From: CAYJEQ01 sp964369235
Lineage (GTDB): Bacteria; Bacillota; Clostridia; Oscillospirales; Ruminococcaceae
NCBI GenBank assembly: GCA_964369235.1
Contig: CAYJEQ010000101.1
Span: 1 to 6,226, forward strand
DNA: 6,226 bases
Direction of reading: 5' to 3'
This document shows, in pieces, positions 1 to 5,786 of the stretch. The notes under the pieces are model-generated. The model ran no database searches. It was given only the letters and a program-made list of their open reading frames with translations, and had not been told where the DNA came from. The position numbers were made by a program, and so were the translations under genes. Within the stretch, counting starts at the first letter, position 1. Every line of letters begins with the position of its first letter.

Positions 1-92
1 TAGAAGTGAATATGCCCAGTGTTTAGGCTGGTTCGGATTAAGGTGTGGGTGGCTATAGTAATGTAAAATATTCTTAGAAAGGTGGAAACATT

Positions 93-263
93 ATGAAAAA
101 ACCCTGTAAAAGGTACAAAGGTGGTGGTTGCTTATGTTTTGCTCCTTTAGTGGTAATATGTTTTGCCAGTGGGGTTTTTCTGGCTTTTTTTTGTTCCTAT
201 GAGTTAATACTTACGCTATTTGTGCTGTGTTTAATTATTTTAGGGTTTTATTCATTAAGATAA
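93..263 (+). CDS. 56-residue Cys-rich two-helix membrane protein upstream of spoVM
   Basis: This complete small gene begins at ATG 93, preceded by an AAAGGTGG ribosome binding site at 78-85, and stops with TAA at 261-263. The product starts basic and Gly/Cys-rich (MKKPCKRYKGGGCLC). Two hydrophobic stretches follow at about residues 17-33 and 38-54, with a short break (CSYE) between them and a C-terminal LR. Cysteines lie at 5, 13, 15, 23, 34 and 46, which is many for so small a protein. I infer a two-helix inner-membrane protein with a cytoplasmic basic N-terminus. I do not recognise the family. The SpoVM-like gene begins 38 nt downstream with no terminator or clear promoter between them, so co-transcription is likely and a sporulation role is possible but unproven. 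The good ribosome binding site, the coherent membrane topology and the position support a real gene. Confidence 0.72.
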   Translation: MKKPCKRYKGGGCLCFAPLVVICFASGVFLAFFCSYELILTLFVLCLIILGFYSLR

Positions 264-301
264 TAATAGTAGGTAGCTACTATAAGAGAAAGGGGATTAT
301 T

Positions 302-376
302 ATGAAGATAATGGTAGTGCGCAGTCCTAAGTTTCTAGGAGGATTTTTAAGAATGGTATTTGGGATAAAGTCCTAA
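302..376 (+). CDS. spoVM: SpoVM-like spore morphogenesis peptide (24 residues)
   Basis: ATG 302 follows an AAAGGGG ribosome binding site (289-295) with 6 nt spacing; TAA is at 374-376. The peptide (MKIMVVRSPKFLGGFLRMVF then GIKS) aligns without gaps to B. subtilis SpoVM. Met1, Lys2, Pro9, Lys10, Phe11, Leu12, Gly13, Gly14, Arg17 and Gly21 are identical, Lys7 is replaced by Arg, and the hydrophobic positions are conserved. It is two residues shorter than the 26-residue Bacillus peptide. In Bacillus, SpoVM is an amphipathic helix made in the mother cell. It binds the convex forespore membrane and anchors SpoIVA, the base of the spore coat, and Pro9 is important for that localisation. The gene follows the 56-residue membrane protein gene, apparently in one unit, and ends just before a strong terminator. 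It does not sit beside rpmB, rpe or thiamine genes as in Bacillus. It is so short that automatic annotation may well miss it. Confidence 0.9.
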   Translation: MKIMVVRSPKFLGGFLRMVFGIKS

Positions 377-382
377 TGATCT

Positions 383-431
383 CCCCCACCTATCCTATGG
401 ATAGATAGGTTGGGGGCATTTATTTTTTTAA
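383..431 (+). terminator. Rho-independent terminator of the spoVM unit
   Basis: A stem of CCCCCACCTATC (383-394) pairs with GATAGGTTGGGGG (404-416), with one bulged T and a nine-base loop. It is followed by CATTTATTTTTTTA. It begins 7 nt after the spoVM stop codon, so it closes the two-gene unit. The reverse strand lacks an equally good U-tract. Confidence 0.9.
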
Positions 432-509
432 AAGTGTAATAATTATTATAAATACATAATAAAATATACTAATTAGCCTATATTTTGTGTTAATTTACAA
501 AAATAAACA

Positions 510-537
510 TTGATTTTGTATGATTATTTGATATAAT
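510..537 (+). promoter_or_regulatory. Sigma-A-like promoter of the diguanylate cyclase gene
   Basis: TTGATT at 510-515 and a perfect TATAAT at 532-537 are separated by 16 bp. Transcription would start near 544, leaving an AU-rich leader of about 90 nt. A second TATAAT at 586-591 lacks a recognisable -35 box. The rest of the 377-635 spacer holds no gene. Confidence 0.7.
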
Positions 538-635
538 AGAAATGTAATAGATAAAAAATTATCAAATGTTAATTTTATAGTGAATTATAATATAGGACTA
601 ATGAGGATCATCAAAATAAAGGGGAATGATTAGTC

Positions 636-1955
636 ATGAAATTATCTAAGATAGCTTTTATATTTTTGACCACTATAGGGGTGGTTATATCGGTAATAAT
701 GGCAATAGACGCCCACAGAAATCTAATTACACAGGAGGAGATTATCCTAGATCTTTACAGCTCTAGGCTTTCCAGTGTTTTTTCATCTAGCGCTAAAACT
801 GTTAACTCCCTAAGGGCAGTTATGGAAAATCACAATGGAGAACTGCACCATAATGAGTTTCAGCATCTTGCCGAGGCTATGTATCAGGAGGAACTGGGTA
901 ATATTATACTTATTACCAAAGGCAGTCTAATAACACAGGTTTATCCCATACAGGACAGCACCTCGGCACTGGGCATTGATGTACTAGAAAATACAGTTAC
1001 AAAATCCTCAGCAGAAGCTGTAAGAGATTCGGGAAAGATGGTTGTTTTAGGGCCGGTGGAGGTACTTACTGGTAGACAGGCTTTTATTATAGCAGAGCCG
1101 GTATTATATCAAGGGGAACCCATAGGATTTTCGGTAATCAGCATGGAGCTTCAGTCTTTAATTAAATATGTGGAACTGGGAGAGCTGGAGAAACTAGGTT
1201 ATAGTTATCGCTTTATAACCTATTACCAAGGCAAGGAGATAATCGCCAGTGAACAGGGGGATTATAATCATCAGAGAGGATCTTCCACTGAGTTTAGTGT
1301 AGGAGATGGAGATGACACTATAGTACTACAGGTTCAGCATAAAAACCATCAATATGTTGTAGCAGCATATGGAGTATTTTGGCTACTACTATTTTTAGCC
1401 ATAGCAGTGTTAACAGCTAAAGGGGTAAATCACATGGAAGCCCATAGGGCAGAGCTTGCCACCAAACTAGAAAGCGATCCACTAACAGGTGCCTTAAACC
1501 GAATAGGCATGGAAAAATCTGTAGAGCGACAGGAGCTTTCTGATTTCTACCTATTCTTTATAGATTTGGATAAGTTTAAGCCTATTAATGATATTCACGG
1601 CCATGAAGTAGGGGACAAACTGTTAATAGCCTATGTAAAAAGATTAAAAGCAAGTCTTACCTCCGATTCCTTGGTGGTGAGATTAGGTGGGGACGAGTTT
1701 GCAGTATTAACCCCTAATATTAAGGAAAATGAGATGAAGATAATCCATGAGCGTCTAAAAAAAATCTCACAAAATCCTTTTGCTGTAGACGGATTAATCC
1801 TAGAGGTGTCAGCCAGTATAGGTTATGCCCATTCAAGGGAGAACGAAGATTTTAGCGAGCTTATGAATATTGCTGATAAAAATATGTACATAGAGAAACA
1901 AGCAGGCAAAGGCAAAGGTGAGGGAATCTGTGATGGTTTAGGTCTGTTTAGTTAG
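636..1955 (+). CDS. Membrane-bound diguanylate cyclase with CHASE-like sensor (GGDEF)
   Basis: The GGDEF domain makes the second messenger c-di-GMP from two GTP. The 439-residue protein has a membrane helix at residues 5-23, an extracytoplasmic sensor at about 30-240, a second helix at about 243-262, a short linker and a GGDEF domain from about 278 to 435. The sensor resembles CHASE domains: a VYPIQ segment at 102-106, then LGIDVL, a GPVEVL turn near 139-144, and PIGFSVIS at 162-169. CHASE domains bind small extracellular ligands, but this one is unknown. The catalytic domain looks complete: DPLTGALNR at 281-289, metal-binding Asp310 in FIDLDKF, Asn318 and Asp327 at the guanine-binding positions, GGDEF at 351-355, and SIGYA at 394-398. 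The product-inhibition I-site (RxxD, five residues before GGDEF) is TSDS here, so it is lost. There is no EAL domain. The ribosome binding site is AAAGGGG at 618-624, 11 nt from the ATG. The gene is monocistronic, between its own promoter and terminator. Confidence 0.93.
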   Translation: MKLSKIAFIFLTTIGVVISVIMAIDAHRNLITQEEIILDLYSSRLSSVFSSSAKTVNSLRAVMENHNGELHHNEFQHLAEAMYQEELGNIILITKGSLITQVYPIQDSTSALGIDVLENTVTKSSAEAVRDSGKMVVLGPVEVLTGRQAFIIAEPVLYQGEPIGFSVISMELQSLIKYVELGELEKLGYSYRFITYYQGKEIIASEQGDYNHQRGSSTEFSVGDGDDTIVLQVQHKNHQYVVAAYGVFWLLLFLAIAVLTAKGVNHMEAHRAELATKLESDPLTGALNRIGMEKSVERQELSDFYLFFIDLDKFKPINDIHGHEVGDKLLIAYVKRLKASLTSDSLVVRLGGDEFAVLTPNIKENEMKIIHERLKKISQNPFAVDGLILEVSASIGYAHSRENEDFSELMNIADKNMYIEKQAGKGKGEGICDGLGLFS

Positions 1956-1987
1956 GGTTTTTACAGGATATTAGCATACATAAAGTA

Positions 1988-2018
1988 AAATACTTATACA
2001 ATATTACAATAAGTATTT
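1988..2018. repeat. AT-rich inverted repeat after the GGDEF gene
   Basis: AAATACTTAT (1988-1997) and ATAAGTATTT (2009-2018) are perfect complements around an 11-base loop. The stem has only two G-C pairs and no T-tract follows, so it is a poor terminator. It may stabilise the 3' end of the message or be a protein-binding palindrome; the sequence does not decide. Confidence 0.5.
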
Positions 2019-2045
2019 AAATAAAAGCTAAATATAGAATCATAT

Positions 2046-2085
2046 AAAGAAATGGGGCACCAATCCAAGTGTCCCATTTTTCTTT
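2046..2085 (+). terminator. Rho-independent terminator of the GGDEF gene, probably bidirectional
   Basis: TGGGGCAC (2053-2060) pairs with GTGTCCCA (2069-2076), including one G-U pair, around loop CAATCCAA. TTTTTCTTT follows at 2077-2085, and the complementary AAAGAAA precedes the stem at 2046-2052. The flanking A-tract becomes a U-tract on the other strand, so the element can also stop minus-strand transcripts arriving from the Sel1 gene. Confidence 0.82.
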
Positions 2086-2119
2086 ATGGTTCTCTACTAA
2101 ATGACTAGGTAAAATTATA

Positions 2120-2160
2120 TGGGGTGCATTCCCTCGCCGTCAGCGAGGTAATGCACCCCA
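2120..2160 (-). terminator. Long GC-rich hairpin downstream of the Sel1 gene
   Basis: TGGGGTGCATT (2120-2130) and AATGCACCCCA (2150-2160) form 11 perfect pairs. One C/T mismatch and six more pairs (CCTCGC/GCGAGG) follow around a five-base loop. It starts 37 nt beyond the stop codon of the minus-strand Sel1 gene, and minus-strand reading gives ATATAATTTT after the stem. That favours a terminator or 3'-end stabiliser of the leftward unit. The U-tract is weak, so a regulatory RNA hairpin or a dispersed palindromic repeat is also possible. Confidence 0.6.
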
Positions 2161-2196
2161 AGAATTGATATAGAACCTTCTTCTATATAGCAATTA

Positions 2197-3417
2197 TTAT
2201 TTTTCTACCCATTTACCAAATAGAGTTTTACGGTATCTTTTCTTTTCTTCTTGAGCTTCCTCTAGCTTAGATAAATTTAGATATGCCATAGCCTTAGGAA
2301 TATCCTGCTGTAGCCCTAAACCTCTGCCGTAGATGATACCATATACAAGATTGCTTATGTCGGTAGCGCCGTTTTGTACATAGATATCCAGTAGGTATTT
2401 AGCCTTAGCTGGATCGGTATAAGGTAGACTACCATTTACAAGTAGGTGGGCATAACGAGAATAACCCCATTTAGATCCCATCTTGCTACCATACTCAAAA
2501 TACTCAGCAGCTTTAACATAGTCCGGTGTTACCCCAGGGCGCTTATGATAGATAAGGGAGGCAACATTCTCTCTAGCTGCTGTACTATTAGTTGCCAGTA
2601 TGGCTTTTTCGTAATATTCACAGGACTTACAATAATCCTTCTGATAATCATAGTAGTAACCCAGCTGGAAGTAAACAGTTGGCTCTCCACTAGCCTCTGC
2701 AAGCTGTAGATATTTAAAGGCTTCCTCATAGTTTCCTAAAGCCATTAGTCGCTCTGCCCACTTAGCCTGCTGTGGAGGGTATCCCATCTGGGCACCAGCT
2801 CTAAATACATCATAAGCTGCTTCTTCCCCACGAGGTTTAAAGATAGTCCCCTCACCTTTTAGATAAAGGTTAAAGAGATTGTTAGCAGCAAGGTATAAGC
2901 CGTTTTGGTAGGATTTAGTTAGCCACATATCGCAAAGCTGCATACCTTCAGCAAGAAGTTTATCAAAATCCTTGCCTACAGCATTATTACGGCTCATTTT
3001 TAGATAATCCCCATAGAAATAAGTATTACCTAAAGCATATTGGCAGAAAGGCTCACCAGCTTCTGCAGCTTCGTTAAGTAGTTTAAAAGCAGTGTATAGA
3101 TCGTCTTGCATAACACTGCTGTTTTTAAGACTACCTGTTCTCATGCCACAAACTACCCCTACAGGACTGCGTCTGTCCAGAGATATAGCAATATATTTAT
3201 CGTATAAATCATCGTCCTCAGGAAAACCAAATCCTGCCCAAATAAAGGATCCACCACCATAGCAACGAGCTAGGAAGTAGGCAGCATCGCCATCACCTTC
3301 TAGGGTGGCTTCTTCTAATAATTGCAAGCCTTTTTTACCATCAGGGGTGCCACCTTTTAAACAGTAGTATAGATAGTCTAGTGCCTGTGTAACTTTTTTT
3401 GAAAACTGATATGCCAT
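2197..3417 (-). CDS. Cytoplasmic Sel1/TPR-like repeat protein
   Basis: The 406-residue product is built almost wholly of helical repeats of the Sel1 (TPR-like) type, in which alternating A, G and Y/L positions recur every 35 or so residues. The clearest units are near 27-55 (GLQLLEEATLEGDGDAAYFL), 108-140 (AFKLLNEAAEAGEPFCQYAL), 198-228, 229-260 (EEAFKYLQLAEASGEPTVYF), 299-330 (KAAEYFEYGSKMG) and 334-380 (YGIIYGRGLGLQQDIPKA). No signal peptide or membrane segment is seen, so it is probably cytoplasmic. Such proteins act as protein-protein scaffolds, often in signalling, but no partner can be read from this one. The start is firm: AGGAGG at 3424-3429 lies 6 nt before the ATG. It is 90 nt downstream of the 121-residue membrane protein gene. 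No terminator is seen in that gap, so read-through is possible. I saw no convincing promoter of its own. Confidence 0.85.
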   Translation of the reverse strand: MAYQFSKKVTQALDYLYYCLKGGTPDGKKGLQLLEEATLEGDGDAAYFLARCYGGGSFIWAGFGFPEDDDLYDKYIAISLDRRSPVGVVCGMRTGSLKNSSVMQDDLYTAFKLLNEAAEAGEPFCQYALGNTYFYGDYLKMSRNNAVGKDFDKLLAEGMQLCDMWLTKSYQNGLYLAANNLFNLYLKGEGTIFKPRGEEAAYDVFRAGAQMGYPPQQAKWAERLMALGNYEEAFKYLQLAEASGEPTVYFQLGYYYDYQKDYCKSCEYYEKAILATNSTAARENVASLIYHKRPGVTPDYVKAAEYFEYGSKMGSKWGYSRYAHLLVNGSLPYTDPAKAKYLLDIYVQNGATDISNLVYGIIYGRGLGLQQDIPKAMAYLNLSKLEEAQEEKKRYRKTLFGKWVEK

Positions 3418-3507
3418 AACAAACCTCCTATGTAATAATATTCCCTATAAAGAAATATCTATGGTAAATTAAATAGTAAAATTATATTGTAGTGTAATAG
3501 ATTAGTG

Positions 3508-3873
3508 TTAGGAAAAACGCAAATAGGGGCTAATAATATCCACTAGAAGCACCCAGCTAAAAGCGAATGTAAAACCAACACACATTATAAGAAATGATAT
3601 GCGATGAGCTCTGTCCTTCATTTTAAAGGCAGTTAGAGAGAAAAGCACCACTGCAATAATAGCAGCAAGTATATCAAGAAATGCCCAAGTTAACACTGGG
3701 GATATGGATAGTAGATCTCCAATATAAAGCCCTAAACCCTCTCCGACTATATGGATAATAGGCACAAAAGCCAAGGGGGTAATAGCTACTGCAAAGCTCT
3801 GCTTACCAGTGCGTAGGTAGCAGTAGGACATAACAAATATAAGTAGTGCAACGGTTCCACATTCTACTATCAT
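3508..3873 (-). CDS. Four-helix membrane protein of unknown function (121 residues)
   Basis: The product has four predicted membrane segments at about residues 3-20, 28-50, 59-83 and 91-114. Short polar connections separate them: RTGKQS after helix 1, and KMKDRAHR between helices 3 and 4. By the positive-inside rule both of these loops should be cytoplasmic, with both termini outside. I do not recognise the family, and no catalytic or metal-binding motif stands out. AAAGGA at 3885-3890 lies 11 nt before the ATG. The gene has the same orientation as the upstream lipoprotein and SGNH hydrolase genes, but a 178 nt spacer with a perfect inverted repeat separates it from them. It may therefore be transcribed or translated under separate control. 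The coherent topology and the absence of a competing frame support a real gene. Confidence 0.72.
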   Translation of the reverse strand: MIVECGTVALLIFVMSYCYLRTGKQSFAVAITPLAFVPIIHIVGEGLGLYIGDLLSISPVLTWAFLDILAAIIAVVLFSLTAFKMKDRAHRISFLIMCVGFTFAFSWVLLVDIISPYLRFS

Positions 3874-3978
3874 AAACTACTCATTCCTTTCTCGGTGTTT
3901 TGTGTGTTTAGGGTGTTGTAATGACCGAAAAGCACAAAGTCCATGTTTGAAACTTTGTTTCAAACTATTCATTCCTTT
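3874..3978. repeat. Duplicated ribosome-binding-site segment, copies 88 bp apart
   Basis: The + strand segment AAACTACTCATTCCTTT (3874-3890) recurs as AAACTATTCATTCCTTT (3962-3978), 16 of 17 bases identical. The first copy is the ribosome binding site and leader of the 121-residue membrane protein gene, reading AAAGGAATGAGTAGTTT on the minus strand. The second copy lies upstream of a palindrome. It could be a local duplication, or the leader of a gene start since lost. Confidence 0.55.
3945..3965. repeat. Perfect inverted repeat in the leader of the 121-residue gene
   Basis: GTTTGAAAC (3945-3953) and GTTTCAAAC (3957-3965) are perfect complements around a three-base spacer, TTT on the + strand. 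No T-tract follows in either direction, so this is not a standard terminator. In the RNA it would form a nine-pair hairpin between a spare AAAGGA motif (3973-3978) and an ATG at 3944. As DNA it could be a dimeric repressor site. Which one applies cannot be told from the sequence. Confidence 0.55.
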
Positions 3979-4051
3979 GGAAGTTTTGGATAGGATTTAT
4001 AGGTAGATAAATAACCATCTACAAAACCAAATTAGAAAACTTATGGCAATA

Positions 4052-4516
4052 TTAAAATGCATCATCAAATGCCTTAGCAGCTGGGCTTGTGTCCTCTGCG
4101 ATTACTAGGACAACATAATTGCCTTCCACTGCAATATAAGGGCTTTCAAGTTTTGTTATCTCATTGGGGTTATAATCTCTAAATGTATTTAGCTGATCAG
4201 CTACCCTAGTTTCCACCATGGACTTTACAGTTTGGGCACTGTCATTATCTACTGCTTTAAATATTGCAATCTCCTCGGCTGTACTGCCGGAGGCGTTGGC
4301 ATATACTACATACTCAGACACTGCTTCTCCGTCGTAAGCTGTATATAGTAGCTCCTCAACATTACTGCCAGTCATAGGGATAAGCTCTGCTGTAAGGCTG
4401 GTAGCATCTACCATTGCCTCTACTGTTGCAGTTACATCTATTTCTGTAGTTGTAGCACTGTTGCCACATCCCACTAAAGCTAGGGACATAGCTATTATAG
4501 TTAAAATTTTCTTCAT
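4052..4516 (-). CDS. DUF4358-like lipoprotein
   Basis: The 154-residue product starts with a lipoprotein signal peptide: MKK, a hydrophobic run, then lipobox LVGC with Cys17 as the lipidated residue. The mature part is a small soluble domain. Its pattern fits the DUF4358 family as I know it: EYVVYANASGSTAEEIAIFK (residues 68-87), a VETRV helix near 101-105, a YNPNE turn, then a GNYVVLVIAED strand near 132-142. The family's function is not established; members are common in Clostridia, often beside SGNH, DHHW or MBOAT envelope genes. Here it lies 37 nt after an SGNH hydrolase gene in the same direction, surely one transcript, so a role on the outer face of the membrane with that enzyme is a fair inference. 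The ribosome binding site AGAAAGG (4530-4536) is 13 nt from the ATG, rather far, but no nearer motif is seen. Confidence 0.82.
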   Translation of the reverse strand: MKKILTIIAMSLALVGCGNSATTTEIDVTATVEAMVDATSLTAELIPMTGSNVEELLYTAYDGEAVSEYVVYANASGSTAEEIAIFKAVDNDSAQTVKSMVETRVADQLNTFRDYNPNEITKLESPYIAVEGNYVVLVIAEDTSPAAKAFDDAF

Positions 4517-4553
4517 GGATAGGTTTCTGCCTTTCTAATTTGTGTATGTTATT

Positions 4554-5534
4554 TTATTGTACTGGAGAGGGTTCTGGCGATGGGGTAGGATTTAGTTCTG
4601 TTGTGGTTTGGGTAGTTTCGTCAACTTCTTCAGTTGGGTTAGTACCTATTGTACCTACACTAGTAGGTGTATCTACAGGGATGGTATGCTCTTTAAGATA
4701 ATCCATCCACTGGATATAACCACTGCTGCGTAGATGTAGGCCATCGTCGGTTTGGTCAGCTGGCAAAGCTCCAGTTTCATCTTTAAACTTACTTGCTACA
4801 TCTAGGTAAACTGCGCCTTTTTCCTTAGCCATTTCCTCTAGAAGGACATTTAGCTGGTCAATCATCTCGTTGGTGGTAGGCTTATTGTAGATTGCTGCAA
4901 ATTTTTCCTCATTAATAGGCATGGTAGACTGTATATAGATTATAGCCTCAGGCTTAAGTGCCTTAACACTGTCTACAAGGCCACTGTATAGCTTAGCAGT
5001 TTCCTCTGCACCTAGTGAGTCCAGCCCATTAGCACCCATCATTATATAAATCTTATTGTGGTCACTTTGGGATAGAGCTGTAGAAAGGGTTATATTGCCA
5101 GCATCTGAGGGGATAAATTCCTTAGTGTGCACCGAATAAAGGTTAATACCCTTATCAGCATAAACATCTGCCTCAGGTAGTACATTATATAGAAGGATAC
5201 CCTGTGTTAGGGAATCACCAATAAACACTGCATCGGTAAAATACTCACTGGTTACCCTATCAGCCCACAGTGGTGGTGTAGGTGTAGGCTCTGGAGTAGC
5301 TGTGGGTGTAGGGGTTGGGGTTGATTCTTGGCTAGGGGTAGGTGCTGGTGTTTGGGAAGCAGTTTCTCTTGCTTCTGAGGGTGAGTAGGGTTCTATATTA
5401 TCTGTAGTAGTGCTGTTTTGCCATAATACAGCAAGGCCGGTGGCTAGAACAACACAGCCTATAATAGCACCTATAACAATTGATAGATTGGGATCTCTGC
5501 CATAGGGTGATTTTCGTGATTTAAACTTTGCCAT
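4554..5534 (-). CDS. Membrane-anchored extracellular SGNH/GDSL-type hydrolase
   Basis: The 326-residue protein has a basic cytoplasmic N-terminus and a signal-anchor helix at about 18-38. A low-complexity Thr/Pro linker follows at 61-88 (repeated TP), then an SGNH domain from about 95 to 285 and a second Thr/Pro/Glu-rich tail to the end. The SGNH blocks are all visible: FIGDSLTQG at 104-112 with nucleophile Ser108, a Gly at 129 after ADK, GAN at 167-169 giving oxyanion-hole Gly and Asn, and DGLH at 264-267 giving Asp264 and His267 of the triad. The family removes or transfers acyl groups, often O-acetyl esters on peptidoglycan or surface polysaccharide. The substrate here is unknown. The linker should hold the enzyme away from the membrane within the wall. 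AGGAGA at 5539-5544 lies just before the ATG. It is the first gene of the leftward unit. Confidence 0.9.
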   Translation of the reverse strand: MAKFKSRKSPYGRDPNLSIVIGAIIGCVVLATGLAVLWQNSTTTDNIEPYSPSEARETASQTPAPTPSQESTPTPTPTATPEPTPTPPLWADRVTSEYFTDAVFIGDSLTQGILLYNVLPEADVYADKGINLYSVHTKEFIPSDAGNITLSTALSQSDHNKIYIMMGANGLDSLGAEETAKLYSGLVDSVKALKPEAIIYIQSTMPINEEKFAAIYNKPTTNEMIDQLNVLLEEMAKEKGAVYLDVASKFKDETGALPADQTDDGLHLRSSGYIQWMDYLKEHTIPVDTPTSVGTIGTNPTEEVDETTQTTTELNPTPSPEPSPVQ

Positions 5535-5613
5535 TATATCTCCTAAGTGTACATTATTAGTTAGATTACTGTAAATATTTTACATTTACAAAAACATTTT
5601 GACAGTTACCTTA

Positions 5614-5642
5614 ATTATACTCTCAAAAACAAAAAAAATCAA
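5614..5642 (-). promoter_or_regulatory. Sigma-A-like promoter of the SGNH-lipoprotein operon
   Basis: On the minus strand TTGATT (5637-5642) and a perfect TATAAT (5614-5619) are separated by 17 bp. This leaves a leader of about 70 nt before the SGNH start codon. The leader contains a short palindrome, TGTAAAT/ATTTACA at 5570-5590. The -35 hexamer is the same as in the promoter of the GGDEF gene. Confidence 0.7.
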
Positions 5643-5650
5643 ATAAATAT

Positions 5651-5786
5651 TTGTTAACAGTAAAATAGGGAAAAAATTTGTCGTAAAAACTTTTTTTGTA
5701 TTATTAACAGTAGAAAAAAGCTGTAAAAGTCCTAATAATGGGGCTTTATCTGGCATATTACAGATAGTTATAAACATTATTAACAG
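5651..5786 (+). repeat. Three spaced copies of TTRTTAACAG
   Basis: TTGTTAACAG (5651-5660), TTATTAACAG (5701-5710) and TTATTAACAG (5777-5786) share orientation. The first nine bases of the TTATTAACAG copies differ from the DnaA box TTATNCACA at one position, so they may be weak DnaA sites leading into the box cluster on their right. The AT-rich background makes some chance matches likely. Confidence 0.4.

Noticed and set aside
2..58. A possible C-terminal tail of a gene entering from the left (RSEYAQCLGWFGLRCGWL then TAG)
   Set aside because: Only 18 codons are visible, other frames also stop within the same stretch, and the Trp/Cys/Gly-rich composition is unusual. I cannot tell coding from spacer.
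2446..2709. An 87-codon + strand open frame inside the Sel1 gene
   Set aside because: It is opposite a well-supported repeat protein that has an ideal ribosome binding site. The translation has no recognisable domain.
2529..2729. A 66-codon minus-strand open frame inside the Sel1 gene
   Set aside because: It is an alternative frame of the same strand as the Sel1 gene and lacks a ribosome binding site or recognisable domain.
3877..3972. A 31-codon basic minus-strand frame (MNSLKQSFKHGLCAFR...) in the leader of the 121-residue gene
   Set aside because: The AAAGGA motif directly abuts its ATG, leaving no spacing for ribosome binding, and the frame reads through the palindrome.
5281..5400. GT-rich tandem repeats that look like a DNA-level repeat array
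   Set aside because: They encode the Thr/Pro linker of the SGNH hydrolase and are explained by the protein's low complexity.
5679..5685. TGTCGTA, one base from a Spo0A box (TGTCGAA), near the DnaA boxes
   Set aside because: A single seven-base site with a core mismatch is expected by chance in a window of this size.
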